This document shows positions 51,547 to 60,096 of a stretch of 64,000 bases of DNA, piece after piece (within the stretch, counting starts at the first letter, position 1; each line of letters starts with the position of its first letter). Made by a program: the position numbers and the translations under genes. Under the pieces are notes generated by a model, which did not search any database, was not told where the DNA came from, and saw only the letters and a list, made by a program, of their open reading frames with translations. Source of the stretch: Nostoc sp. FACHB-892 (GTDB lineage Bacteria; Cyanobacteriota; Cyanobacteriia; Cyanobacteriales; Nostocaceae); the NCBI RefSeq assembly GCF_014698795.1, contig NZ_JACJTR010000004.1:248001-312000 (forward strand). The letters run 5' to 3'.

Positions 51547-52461
51547 CTAAACTAAAGCAGGTTCACGTCGGTTATAGGCAGAAGAGTCTCCTTTGATGGC
51601 TTCACTTTGTTTACCATCGATACCAACTGGAATATCACCAACGATTGTTACACGCTGAACATGACGAGGTTGATTGCCGTAGTCTGCGATCGCATAATGT
51701 TGAGTAGCGCGATTATCCCAGAAAGCTACATCTCCCACTTGCCAACGCCACCGCACTGTATTTTCGGGGCGAGTGATGTAAGCCTGCAACAATTTTACAA
51801 TTTCATCTGATTCATTCTGTGATAAACCACGCAGGCGGCGCACAAAACCACCGATAAATAATCCCCTTTCACCCGATTCAGGATGAACGCGCACTACTGG
51901 ATGTAGAGTTTCGTATACGGTAGAGGTGAAGACTTCTCGATAAGCACGAACTTCTTCGGGAACATCTATTACAGCTGCTGCATAGTCGTAAGCGTTGCTG
52001 TGTATTGCCCAGAGTTGGTCAGCGAGGTTACGCAGATGGTTTGGTAAATCTTCGTAGGCAGTCACGGAGTTTGCCCAAATGGTATCACCTCCAGATGGGG
52101 GAATCACTAAGGCTCGTAAAATAGAACCTAGAGGGGGACGGTCTACAAATGTGACATCGGTATGCCAAGTATTAGCACGGCTTACAGTTCGGCCATAATT
52201 TAGGTCAAGAACTTCTGGGTTGTCTGGAAGTGACGGGACAGTCGGATGAGCTGTGGTGACTTCTCCAAAGCGACGGGCAAAGGCTACTTGTCCATTAGCA
52301 TCGAGATTTTGTCCCCGAAAGAAAATGACTTTGTGTTTAACTAAAGTTTTACGAATATCGCTGATGATTTCGTCGCTAAGGTTGCTGCTCAGGTCAACAC
52401 CAATGATTTTTGCCCCAATACGTCCGGCGATTGGTTTGATGTCAAAGTATTGTGAACCCAT
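51547..52461 (-). CDS. tauD: TauD/TfdA-type 2-oxoglutarate dioxygenase
   Basis: A 304-residue dioxygenase of the TauD/TfdA family. The iron motif HTD is in NTWHTDVTFV near residue 105, the distal His in WDNRATQHYAIAD and the 2-oxoglutarate-binding Arg in RHVQRVTIVG near residue 265. TauD converts taurine to aminoacetaldehyde and sulfite; relatives act on alkyl sulfates or other sulfonates (AtsK) and on phenoxyacetates. With the sulfonate transport genes around it, a sulfonate or sulfate ester is the likely substrate, which one is open. It lies downstream of the CmcJ-type gene (51-base gap) on the same strand. Confidence 0.88.
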   Translation of the reverse strand: MGSQYFDIKPIAGRIGAKIIGVDLSSNLSDEIISDIRKTLVKHKVIFFRGQNLDANGQVAFARRFGEVTTAHPTVPSLPDNPEVLDLNYGRTVSRANTWHTDVTFVDRPPLGSILRALVIPPSGGDTIWANSVTAYEDLPNHLRNLADQLWAIHSNAYDYAAAVIDVPEEVRAYREVFTSTVYETLHPVVRVHPESGERGLFIGGFVRRLRGLSQNESDEIVKLLQAYITRPENTVRWRWQVGDVAFWDNRATQHYAIADYGNQPRHVQRVTIVGDIPVGIDGKQSEAIKGDSSAYNRREPALV

Positions 52462-52512
52462 GATATGTATTTCTCCAAGTATTATTGTTGTGGAATCAGT
52501 ACAAGAGCGTAT

Positions 52513-53379
52513 CTATGCAGGGTAAAAAACGAATGTCCGTAGTTCGATGCTTTCTCGTGGAGGAGCATCTGCTGGGCTGGTGGGGTCTTCAAAAGCTGTG
52601 TGAGCTGCAAAACGTGCTATCCCCTTTTCAGCAGAGTCGAAACACTTAATAAATAGTGCTTCATCTCTGTGCATTTGCGGAAAATAGAACCATTGATGTT
52701 GGGAATTATACGTAGCTGAGTATGTTTCGCCAACGCGATCGCGGTACACCAAATCACTTGCTACAAGGTCTGTAGAGGCAATAGTTTGGGCATCACATAC
52801 TGCTAACGGTGATTCTTGGATTGGTTGGGCGATCGCTCTCCAAACATTAATAATCGCAAAGCGTTGTTGCAATAGAGTGTCAATATTCTCTATTCCCTGC
52901 ACTGCTAATTCTCGACGGGCACGAGTGTAGCCAGATTTAGCGGTGAAGTCGTTGTGTACCCGCTTGGCAGGTTCTTTAATATTATTTTCACCAGGCTTGG
53001 ACTGACCAGCGTTACGCAAGGTATGATCGAATATCACCACCTGAGTTGCACCCGTCACATCTTTTAATAATTGCTCTGCTTCTGGGTAGTAAACACGGCG
53101 TACTTCGTCTTCGTCATAAAAGTTACTGACATTAGTCTGATGCCTAGTAAATGCAAATCCTTCTCGATCTAACAAGATGTTTTTAGAGATAGAGCGAGCA
53201 TTATAGATTGGTAGTTTGTGTGTCTGATGAGTTCCATTCGAGCGGGGAATCCCTGCTGGTGGTTCATAAGTGTAGTTAATCAGTTTTTCTGCCATCGGAA
53301 TTAGGTAAGTGAGGTTAGCTTCTACGGATGGCAAATTATGAAAAATCGGTCTGTCGAGAACTTGGCTATCTACGCTCAT
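52513..53379 (-). CDS. CmcJ/NvfI-type oxidoreductase
   Basis: A 288-residue protein from the ATG at 53379, with AGGA 8 bases upstream; a TTG at 53406 would add nine residues. NLTYLIPMAEKLINYTYEPPAG near the start, TRHQTNVSNFYDEDEVRRVYYPE, RVHNDFT, VWRAIAQPIQESPLAVCDA and WFYFPQMHRDEALFIKCFD are landmarks of the CmcJ/NvfI family (also called asaB/GA4-desaturase-like). Fungal NvfI is an Fe(II)/2OG enzyme, and CmcJ acts in cephamycin methoxylation; HND here and H in QMHRDE are probable iron ligands. Its role next to TauD and glutathione transferases may be in another oxygenation of the organosulfur substrate. Confidence 0.85.
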   Translation of the reverse strand: MSVDSQVLDRPIFHNLPSVEANLTYLIPMAEKLINYTYEPPAGIPRSNGTHQTHKLPIYNARSISKNILLDREGFAFTRHQTNVSNFYDEDEVRRVYYPEAEQLLKDVTGATQVVIFDHTLRNAGQSKPGENNIKEPAKRVHNDFTAKSGYTRARRELAVQGIENIDTLLQQRFAIINVWRAIAQPIQESPLAVCDAQTIASTDLVASDLVYRDRVGETYSATYNSQHQWFYFPQMHRDEALFIKCFDSAEKGIARFAAHTAFEDPTSPADAPPRESIELRTFVFYPA

Positions 53380-53480
53380 AGTTTTTGTCCTGATTGTTTG
53401 ACCCAATTGATAAAAGTCGGCAAAAGGTCAATTTCAATTAATTACGTGTTGAAATCATGCACCTTCCCCCACCTTCTGCC

Positions 53481-54161
53481 TTATTGAGCAGCACCAACGG
53501 GGGTAGGTTGACCGAGAACTTTGGCAAATCTCTGCACGTAGTAATCCACAGGATTTGCTACTACTTGAATTGAATCGCGATCGCGCACAGCATTCCACCA
53601 TGTTTGCAAACGGGGTGTTTCTGTTGGTAAGGCAAAACTGCGGAAGTGATCCAAAACGGGTAAGCGTTCAAACCAAGGATAGAAGCTGATATCCACTAAA
53701 CTAAACTGATCCCCTAACCAGTAAGGCCCATTTCCAGATAACTTAGATAATCCTTCTTGCTCAATATACAACAGCGCTTCTGTGAACTCTCGTCGTCCCT
53801 GTTCTTGTTCTTGGGCATCTTTACCACGTAAGAATTTGTTAAATGCAGGTACAAAGCGAGTATTGGCGTAGTCGATCCAGATACGGGCGATCGCCTTCTG
53901 TGCGGGATCATGAGGTAATAACGATGGTTCTGGAAAAACCTCTTCTAAATATTCATTGATAATTGCAGACTCATAGAGTTCAACATCTCCATGCTTAATC
54001 GCTGGAACTTTGCCGTAGTGGGAAATCTGCGTGTAACCATCTGGTTTGTTTTGTAAATCAATTTCAACTTGGGTAAAGTCAATACCTTTTTCTAGCAACA
54101 CGACACGCGTGCGTTGAGAGAAAGTAGAAGCTTTAGCAAAGTAAAGTTGTAAGTTGCTCAT
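53481..54161 (-). CDS. Glutathione S-transferase
   Basis: A 226-residue GST. The N-terminal thioredoxin-like domain starts [23 protein letters not shown] and has [27 protein letters not shown], the usual glutathione-binding segment with cis-Pro and ES motif; the C-terminal helical domain ends near residue 215. Ser or Tyr, not Cys, would be the thiol-activating residue. It is about half identical by eye to the protein at 54510-55175, in the divergent orientation. The two probably arose by duplication and share a control region with two copies of the 26-base element. Conjugation of glutathione to an electrophilic organosulfur compound or glutathione-dependent cleavage is the inferred role. Confidence 0.9.
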   Translation of the reverse strand: MSNLQLYFAKASTFSQRTRVVLLEKGIDFTQVEIDLQNKPDGYTQISHYGKVPAIKHGDVELYESAIINEYLEEVFPEPSLLPHDPAQKAIARIWIDYANTRFVPAFNKFLRGKDAQEQEQGRREFTEALLYIEQEGLSKLSGNGPYWLGDQFSLVDISFYPWFERLPVLDHFRSFALPTETPRLQTWWNAVRDRDSIQVVANPVDYYVQRFAKVLGQPTPVGAAQ

Positions 54162-54260
54162 GGAATGCTTTCCTTTGTAAATATTGCGTTACCAACTGTT
54201 TGGAGTTGCAAGAAGCGAAATGCTTGAGTAGCAGGTATTTATCTATGCTAAAAACTATAT

Positions 54261-54286
54261 TACGGTTTATCAGTTGGTTTGCCGTA
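54261..54286. promoter_or_regulatory. 26-base inverted-repeat element
   Basis: TACGGTTT, spacer ATCAGTTGGT, TTGCCGTA. The halves match in 6 and 8 of 8 consensus positions. It is followed by TAGTTT, a TAnnnT hexamer on the plus strand. It lies 99 bases from the leftward GST start. Confidence 0.6.
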
Positions 54287-54446
54287 GTTTAAACACATCA
54301 TACAATCTTTCCGAAAGGAAAAGTTCTTCTGAATATAAATTTATGTATACCTAATTTTTAGGTTATCTAAATAAATATGACTCTGATATCGTATTCATCA
54401 TTAGCCCGGGTGGTAGTGATATAGAAAGCGCACTGTAAAATTATAA

Positions 54447-54472
54447 TACTGTAAATCTATCGACATAGAGTA
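54447..54472. promoter_or_regulatory. 26-base inverted-repeat element upstream of GST
   Basis: TACTGTAA, spacer ATCTATCGAC with the ATCGA core, ATAGAGTA. TAGAAT (54471-54476) overlaps the end in register as in other copies, so a start about 27 bases before the ATG at 54510 is predicted. Confidence 0.6.
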
Positions 54473-54509
54473 GAATAAGCTGAAGCGCTTCTTTTGGAAG
54501 GAACAGAAA

Positions 54510-55175
54510 ATGCCCCAAATAAAGATATATAGTGCAGTCGTTTGTCCTTATGCTCATCGTTCGCGCCTAGTACTCCAAGAAAAAGGCGTTGATTTTGAAT
54601 TGATTGAGATTAATTTGCAGAACAAGCCTGAAGGATTTACTGATATTTCGCCTTATGGCAAAGTACCTGCGATCGCACATGGTGATCAACGAGTGTGGGA
54701 ATCGGCAGTAATTAATGAATATCTCGATGAGGTTTTTCCCAATCCGCCACTGCTACCCAGCAGTCCCATTGCTAAAGCACAGGCGCGGATTTGGATCGAT
54801 TTCGCCAATACTAGATTAGTTCCAGCTTTTTCTACTCTCTTACGTAGTCCAGATGTCTCACAGCAAGAAGCAGCTAAACAGGAACTATACAAACATTTGG
54901 AATTTATTGAAAAAGAAGGTTTGGGAAAACTATCGCCAGAAGGCCCTTACTGGTTTGGTGAATCGGTTAGTCTAGTCGATTTCACCTTTTATCCTTGGTT
55001 TGAGCGCTGGCCAGCACTTAAGCACTATCGCGGCTTTGCCATACCTACTGAATTTACCCGTCTACATCAGTGGAAAAAGGCTTTAAAGCAGCGTGATTCT
55101 GTAGAGGCGATCGCTAATAGCAAAGAGTTTTACATAGAGCGCTATGCTAGATTTGCTACTCCTGTAGCTGCTTAA
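54510..55175 (+). CDS. Glutathione S-transferase
   Basis: A 221-residue GST. The N-terminal domain opens IYSAVVCPYAHRSRLVLQEKGVDF, where Cys in VCPYAH stands at the position of the catalytic residue of omega/lambda-type enzymes, and KVPAIAHGDQRVWESAVINEYLDE holds the glutathione-binding cis-Pro and ES pair. The sister gene at 53481-54161 has Ser there (STFSQR). The two therefore may differ in chemistry, thiol transfer or reduction here versus conjugation there. It starts a plus-strand unit; the next gene is 740 bases away. A contribution to thiol-dependent cleavage or detoxification of organosulfur compounds is inference. Confidence 0.9.
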   Translation: MPQIKIYSAVVCPYAHRSRLVLQEKGVDFELIEINLQNKPEGFTDISPYGKVPAIAHGDQRVWESAVINEYLDEVFPNPPLLPSSPIAKAQARIWIDFANTRLVPAFSTLLRSPDVSQQEAAKQELYKHLEFIEKEGLGKLSPEGPYWFGESVSLVDFTFYPWFERWPALKHYRGFAIPTEFTRLHQWKKALKQRDSVEAIANSKEFYIERYARFATPVAA

Positions 55176-55226
55176 TGCTATAACTGTCCTAGAAAAAGTT
55201 GGCTGTCGAAACTTAAACCTTAACGA

Positions 55227-55376
55227 AAATCGGCGGGAATCCCATCCCAACAAGAGGGGTGTCCGGGATAGCCGCCCGCCGATTTAGTCATTAGTTATTA
55301 GTCATTAGTCATTGGTGCTAATGACTAATGACCAATGACCAATGACTTCGATTTCCCCCCGGCTTCAAGCCGGGGG
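55227..55376. repeat. Palindrome cluster, possibly derived from an IS200/IS605-type end
   Basis: The cluster starts with an 11-base perfect inverted repeat (AAATCGGCGGG at 55227-55237, CCCGCCGATTT at 55275-55285), then TTAGTCAT-type tandem units mirrored by AATGACTAATGACCAATGAC, and ends in a 10-base hairpin CCCCCGGCTT, C, AAGCCGGGGG (55356-55376). Subterminal hairpins of this CCCCCGGCTT kind are frequent at the ends of IS200/IS605-family elements in cyanobacteria. No TnpA or TnpB frame lies nearby. Confidence 0.55.
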
Positions 55377-55586
55377 ATGAGTTAACAGTCAACTCTTGAT
55401 TATCTGAGTATCATTCCACTAAAACACTCAACAAAATAGGCTTTTAATTAAAATTATCAAAGTTTCTTGACTTTATTTCTCGTCAGTAAATATGACTAGA
55501 TGTGAAATCAACCTTCATTTTGCAAAAAAATGCAAAATTACTTGTCTTTTATAGCTAACTATGCGAAGCTACTAAAATAGAAAAAG

Positions 55587-55612
55587 TACTAAAACCCTAC
55601 CGTCTTACCGTA
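55587..55612. promoter_or_regulatory. 26-base inverted-repeat element upstream of SsuB
   Basis: TACTAAAA, spacer CCCTACCGTC, TTACCGTA. The right half is perfect, the left matches in 5 of 8 positions. The next bases CTTTATG make TACTTT, a TAnnnT hexamer. It lies 305 bases upstream of the ATG, so the transcript would have a long leader. Confidence 0.5.
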
Positions 55613-55916
55613 CTTTATGATAACTGAAATCAATCTTGTTAAAGCTAGTCCGGTTATAGCAGGAATATGCTTGGTAGTTCAGTCCTGAAGCTTTCATAAC
55701 AATCAATATATATGGTTAATTCAGTGTTATCTCAAAAGTGTTGTTTATTCGCCAGTTGATTGTATTTTCTAAACTTACAACTTATTTAGCAAAGACCGAA
55801 ATTTTCAGACTTGATAGAAATCAAAATATTGATTGCTGGTTTTTCAAAAAAGCCGTGTTCCATCCAGTCAGTAGAGAATAAACAGCCGACATAGCATAAA
55901 AATAGGAGATTTTGAG

Positions 55917-56714
55917 ATGGTATCTGCAACGCGTGGAATGTATTTGCAACTAGAAGGGTTAACAAAGTCTTTTGGGAAGAAGACTGTCTTACAAGAAATT
56001 AATTTAGACATTAAACCAGGAGAATTTGTGGCTATTGTTGGCCGCAGTGGATGTGGTAAAAGTACACTGCTGCGTTTAATTGCTGGGTTAGATGAACCGA
56101 GTGCAGGGGGTGTGTTGCTGAATAATCAAATTTCCCTTCAGCGTACAAATCCCACCGTGCGGATGATGTTTCAAGATGCGCGACTTCTGCCTTGGCAGCG
56201 CGTGTTATCAAATGTAGAGTTAGGGTTATTTGGTTCTAAGTCGAAAGTTTACGCCAAACAAACAGCTTTGCAGGTCTTGCGTGCAGTCGGTTTAGAAGAC
56301 CGTGCTAACGAATGGCCAGCTGTTCTCTCTGGTGGACAACGTCAACGGGTAGCGTTAGCCAGAGCCTTGGCAAGTAAGCCTTCTTTGATGCTTCTAGATG
56401 AACCATTGGGTGCTTTGGATGCTTTAACCCGGATTGAAATGCAGCAATTATTAGAAGAGTTGTGGCAGGAGCAAGGATTTACGGCACTGTTAATCACCCA
56501 TGATGTAGAAGAAGCCGTGGTGTTAGCAGACCGAGTAATATTGATTGAAAACGGTCAAATTGGTATGGACGTGAGAATCAATCTGCCACGTCCAAGAGCC
56601 AGAGGCAATGCAGAGTTTGCCCAGCTGGTTGAGAAGATTTTACAACGAGTAATGGGTGAACGCGATCGCCTGCCTGAATATGCCCTAAATTCTCAACTTA
56701 GATATTCTAACTAG
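55917..56714 (+). CDS. ssuB: Aliphatic sulfonate ABC transporter ATPase (SsuB)
   Basis: A 265-residue ATPase. Walker A is GRSGCGKST (residues 42-50), the signature [15 protein letters not shown] and Walker [13 protein letters not shown], with the H-loop [16 protein letters not shown], all in SsuB/TauB/NrtD style. AGGAG stands 8 bases before the ATG. This is the only import-type ATPase gene in the window. The permease and one binding protein follow, but with the haloperoxidase-like gene between. The gene probably serves all the sulfonate binding proteins; that sharing is inference. Confidence 0.9.
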   Translation: MVSATRGMYLQLEGLTKSFGKKTVLQEINLDIKPGEFVAIVGRSGCGKSTLLRLIAGLDEPSAGGVLLNNQISLQRTNPTVRMMFQDARLLPWQRVLSNVELGLFGSKSKVYAKQTALQVLRAVGLEDRANEWPAVLSGGQRQRVALARALASKPSLMLLDEPLGALDALTRIEMQQLLEELWQEQGFTALLITHDVEEAVVLADRVILIENGQIGMDVRINLPRPRARGNAEFAQLVEKILQRVMGERDRLPEYALNSQLRYSN

Positions 56715-57144
56715 AATTAAATACTGGGAATTGGGGATAGAACTATACCTCTTTGTGTTGAGACAATTCCTAACTTTCACCACATCTACCCCATCCCCAT
56801 TTCCCATTTCCTTATCCGATCACAAGCATAACAACTAGGTTATGGCGCAAGTAGTTGAAGTGTTGGTTTCGATATGACTACAAGTACGTTTGAAATCATG
56901 GAAACCCTTTCTATGGCGAACAAATACGGGTTTGATAGATACACGTACTTTTATACATCACGACCCTGTAGCTTAGAAATTGCGTGATATTGGCAACTAA
57001 GTACTTAATCAAGAATTACCTGTTGTAACGCAATATTCCTAAAGTTTCCGCCACAACATACCTCAAATCGGTTGCTTAAGGTGGGTAAAACCACCTTACT
57101 TCCTTTCTTTGAAATTTCAGGCAAAGGCGTAAAGAAATAAAGTT
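56715..57144. other. Intergenic region between SsuB and haloperoxidase genes
   Basis: 430 bases without a plausible gene. A partial resemblance to the 26-base element (a TCTATCAA core near 56940, minus strand) is too weak to list. The AGGTGGGTAAAACCACCTTA stretch at 57078-57097 forms a hairpin, AAGGTGG with CCACCTT, and may end the SsuB transcript or regulate the next gene. Confidence 0.4.
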
Positions 57145-58887
57145 ATGGATCAGAGAAAATCTAAACTTATTGTTAGTGCAGCTAGTAGACGGTCTTTTTT
57201 ATTACACACTGGTATATTTACTGCAAGTAGTGTTGTAGCAGGAGCAGTGGGTTTAAAGTTTTCTGCTGAAAAAGGTCAAGCACAGGAGAAAGTTTCTTCA
57301 GTTAACAAGTTCACTGAAAAGGCTTATCGCATACGTGTTGCCGCAGCAGAGGCCAATCGTCAAGTTCCCATTGCGCCTAATCCTACTAATGGCGATGAAG
57401 AACGGTATCCCAACAAAATCGGCTCTGACACTAAGGGATTACCACACAACAAGTTGGGTGAAGTTGATCTTAAAGCCTATGACTCTTTAACGAAAGCAGT
57501 GACGACCCAAGATCATGATGACTTTGAAAAAGTCATTTTGGGTGGTACAAGAAAACTAGTTAATGCTCAGGGGCCTCTCGCAGCCAGTTTAGAAGGATGT
57601 CATGGGGTGCAGGTAGCAGTACCGCCACCACCAACTCTAGCTAGTTCAGAACGCGCTGCTGAAGCTGTGGAAATTTATTGGCAAGCGTTATTGCGAGACG
57701 TACCTTTTCATAAACTGCAAAATAACACCGATGATCCTCTGGTATTGGTCGCTGTTGAAGAACTAAACAAGCTGGCGACATTCAAAGGGCCAAAACAAAA
57801 TGGACGTGTGACTCCCCAAAGTCTGTTTCGCGGTACTGTCACTTACGTTGATCAAAATGACAAATCTGGTAGGACGGCAAAACACGTTACTCCATCAGGG
57901 GTATTAATAGGGCCTCACATTTCCCAGTTTGCTTTACTAAATATTCCTTGGGGAGTTCAGTTTATTCCGCCTGTGATTCGGACGGCTCTCCCTGGTAATG
58001 ACTTCCTAACTGATTATGAAGAATGGCTGAATGTACAGAATGGCGGTACTCCTAAAGCTATTAAGTATGACCCAGTACGCCGTTACGTATCGACAATTCG
58101 TGACTTATCAGAATTTTCCCATGCACCAGGCGCAGCATTTTCTGGCGCTGCTCTCATTTTGGGTAGTAGTCGCAAAGCTAACGACCCTTTGAGTAGTGGT
58201 ATTGACGCACCCTTTAATTCAGGCAATCCCTTTGTTAAATCAAAGACTCAACAGGGGGGTAATGGGTCATTTGGACTCGGACATTTAGAAGCCTTACTGT
58301 ATCTGGGTAGATCCCGCGCTATTAGGGCTGCGTACTGGCAGAAGTTTTATGTACACCGCACGCTGCGCCCAGAAGCTTATGGCGGACTCATCCACAACAA
58401 CATTATTAATAAAACTAAAAATCCGATTCATGGAGATATATTAAACTCCCAAGCTCTAGCGCAGAGTTTCAGCAAATTTGGCTCCTATCTTTTGCCGCAT
58501 GGATACCCGGAAGGTTCGCCCATTCATTCATCTTATGTTGGTGGTGCAGCTGCGATCGCTGGTGTCAGTGCCACATTATTAAAAGCCTACTTTGACGAAG
58601 ATTTTGTTATCCCTAATCCTGTAGTTCCTGATCCTAATGACCCCACCAAAGTAATTCCCTATACAGAAGAGTCTTTAACAGTGGGTGGCGAATTGAACAA
58701 ATTAGCAGCTAATTACACCCTTGGTCGTGGTCATGGTGGGATTCACTGGCGTACAGATGGTTCTGCTGGCTTGGCTTTGGGTGAAGAAATTGCCATCAGC
58801 ATTCTTAAAGATGAAAGATTAGGTTACAACGAAAAATTCAATGGCTTCACATTGACAAAATTTAATGGAACAAAAGTTACAGTTTAA
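57145..58887 (+). CDS. Vanadium-haloperoxidase-like protein with altered active site
   Basis: A 580-residue protein of the vanadium-dependent haloperoxidase / PAP2 family, length and motifs as in algal bromoperoxidase. SRRSFLLHTG near residue 16 is a twin-arginine signal, so it is exported folded. In the Ascophyllum enzyme vanadate is held by Lys341, Arg349, Ser416, Gly417, His418, Arg480 and His486. Here the matching Lys400, Arg408, Gly467, Arg528 and His534 are kept, but Ser416 becomes Gly466 and the acid-base His418 becomes Ala468 (IHSSYVGGAA). The enzyme may not halogenate. It stands between ssuB and ssuA, so a link with sulfonate supply is likely. Confidence 0.85.
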   Translation: MDQRKSKLIVSAASRRSFLLHTGIFTASSVVAGAVGLKFSAEKGQAQEKVSSVNKFTEKAYRIRVAAAEANRQVPIAPNPTNGDEERYPNKIGSDTKGLPHNKLGEVDLKAYDSLTKAVTTQDHDDFEKVILGGTRKLVNAQGPLAASLEGCHGVQVAVPPPPTLASSERAAEAVEIYWQALLRDVPFHKLQNNTDDPLVLVAVEELNKLATFKGPKQNGRVTPQSLFRGTVTYVDQNDKSGRTAKHVTPSGVLIGPHISQFALLNIPWGVQFIPPVIRTALPGNDFLTDYEEWLNVQNGGTPKAIKYDPVRRYVSTIRDLSEFSHAPGAAFSGAALILGSSRKANDPLSSGIDAPFNSGNPFVKSKTQQGGNGSFGLGHLEALLYLGRSRAIRAAYWQKFYVHRTLRPEAYGGLIHNNIINKTKNPIHGDILNSQALAQSFSKFGSYLLPHGYPEGSPIHSSYVGGAAAIAGVSATLLKAYFDEDFVIPNPVVPDPNDPTKVIPYTEESLTVGGELNKLAANYTLGRGHGGIHWRTDGSAGLALGEEIAISILKDERLGYNEKFNGFTLTKFNGTKVTV

Positions 58888-58933
58888 ATTTTGAATTTAA
58901 CAACTTGCTTAATAATTAGAGGTTAGTTAATTA

Positions 58934-60031
58934 ATGGAATATTTCAAATATAAATTTGTATCCTCGATACGCCGACGCATGACTCGTCGTCACGCTTTGT
59001 TGGCATTTGGTTACAGCTTAGTATTGTCTACTACGCTATTTAGTTGTAGTAATTCACCAGATAATTCTCAACAACAAATAACTTCATCTGCATCTAATGT
59101 TACTACTAGTAATGCTGCGGATAAAGTAATTAGAATTGTTCGTTCTAAGCAACTTACTGCCCTAGCTGTTTTAGAACAAAAAGGTATTTTAAAAGAACGA
59201 TTAAAACCTTTAGGTTATAGGGTAGAATGGCCTGAATTTGCTGCTGGGCCACAACAACTTGAAGCTTTAAATGCAGGCGCACTTGATATTGCTTCGACAG
59301 CTGAATCCCCTCCTATTTTTTCCCAAGCAGCTGGCGCAACTCTTGTATATTTAGCTGCTAATTCTAGTGATGGGAGAGCCGTTTCACTATTGGTTCCTAA
59401 AAACTCTCCCATTCAAAGTGTAAAAGATTTGAAAGGGAAAAAAGTAGCTTTCCAAAAAGCGTCAATTGGTCATTATCTCATAGTCAGAGCCTTAGAAAAA
59501 GCAGGACTAAAGCTTAGTGATATAGAGTCAGTTGGTTTAGCGCCTCCAGATGCTAACGTGGCATTTAGTCAAGGTAAAATAGATGCTTGGTTCATTTGGG
59601 AGCCATTTGTTACCAGAAATGTCCAAAATAATTCTGGACGAGTTTTGGTTGATGGTGGTGACGGTTTGCGAGATACTAATAACTTTATATCTACAAACCG
59701 TAAATTCTATGAAGAAAATCGTGAAGTAATCAAGGTCTTTTTAGACGAAGTACAAAAAGCGCAAAAATGGGCTAAGAATAATCCTAAAGAACTTGCCCAA
59801 TTACTGGCAGAAACAACTCAACTCGATCCACCAACATTACAATTGATGCATAATAAATATGATTTCACGCTCGTACCAATTACTGAAGTAATTATTAATA
59901 AACAACAAGAAGTTGCGGAAAAATGGTACAACTTAGGACTCATACCTAAAAAGGTAAATGTCAGAGATGGCTTTTTAACACCTGAACAATATGCCGAAAT
60001 TACTCCCAAAGAATTGCTAGCGAAAAACTAG
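58934..60031 (+). CDS. ssuA: Aliphatic sulfonate-binding protein (SsuA-like)
   Basis: A 365-residue SsuA-type protein. From the ATG at 58934 (AGAGG 11 bases upstream) the signal includes a twin-arginine-like RRRMTRRHALLA and a lipobox LFSC at Cys38; the ATG at 58979 is an alternative. Body motifs are EFAAGPQQLEALNAGALDIA, AESPPIFSQAAGA, KGKKVAFQKAS and APPDANVAFSQGKIDAWFIW. The first binding region differs a little from the other copies (AESPP for GESPP). It is followed by the permease gene after 65 bases, so it is the canonical partner of SsuB/SsuC. Confidence 0.9.
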   Translation: MEYFKYKFVSSIRRRMTRRHALLAFGYSLVLSTTLFSCSNSPDNSQQQITSSASNVTTSNAADKVIRIVRSKQLTALAVLEQKGILKERLKPLGYRVEWPEFAAGPQQLEALNAGALDIASTAESPPIFSQAAGATLVYLAANSSDGRAVSLLVPKNSPIQSVKDLKGKKVAFQKASIGHYLIVRALEKAGLKLSDIESVGLAPPDANVAFSQGKIDAWFIWEPFVTRNVQNNSGRVLVDGGDGLRDTNNFISTNRKFYEENREVIKVFLDEVQKAQKWAKNNPKELAQLLAETTQLDPPTLQLMHNKYDFTLVPITEVIINKQQEVAEKWYNLGLIPKKVNVRDGFLTPEQYAEITPKELLAKN

Positions 60032-60096
60032 CATTTAGGGGGGTAAGCTTGGTGATTAGTCGTCCATTTACTTAGTCCACCCAATTACATAACCTT

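Larger units (their letters stand above)
54162..54509. other. Divergent control region of the glutathione transferase pair
   Basis: No gene. It carries two copies of the 26-base element at 54261-54286 and 54447-54472, one near each gene, and an AGGAAC about 11 bases before the rightward ATG. Confidence 0.55.
55176..55916. other. Intergenic region with hairpin cluster and promoter element
   Basis: No gene seen in 741 bases. The left part holds a cluster of inverted and tandem repeats (55227-55376, listed separately) that could end the GST transcript. The right part is AT-rich and carries a 26-base element at 55587-55612, about 305 bases upstream of the SsuB gene, whose ribosome-binding site (AGGAG) lies at about 55904. 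Confidence 0.5.

Noticed and set aside
56935..56970. TCTATCAA core near 56.94 kb as a 26-base element
   Set aside because: The core is there on the minus strand but the outer halves do not fit, so it was left out of the list.
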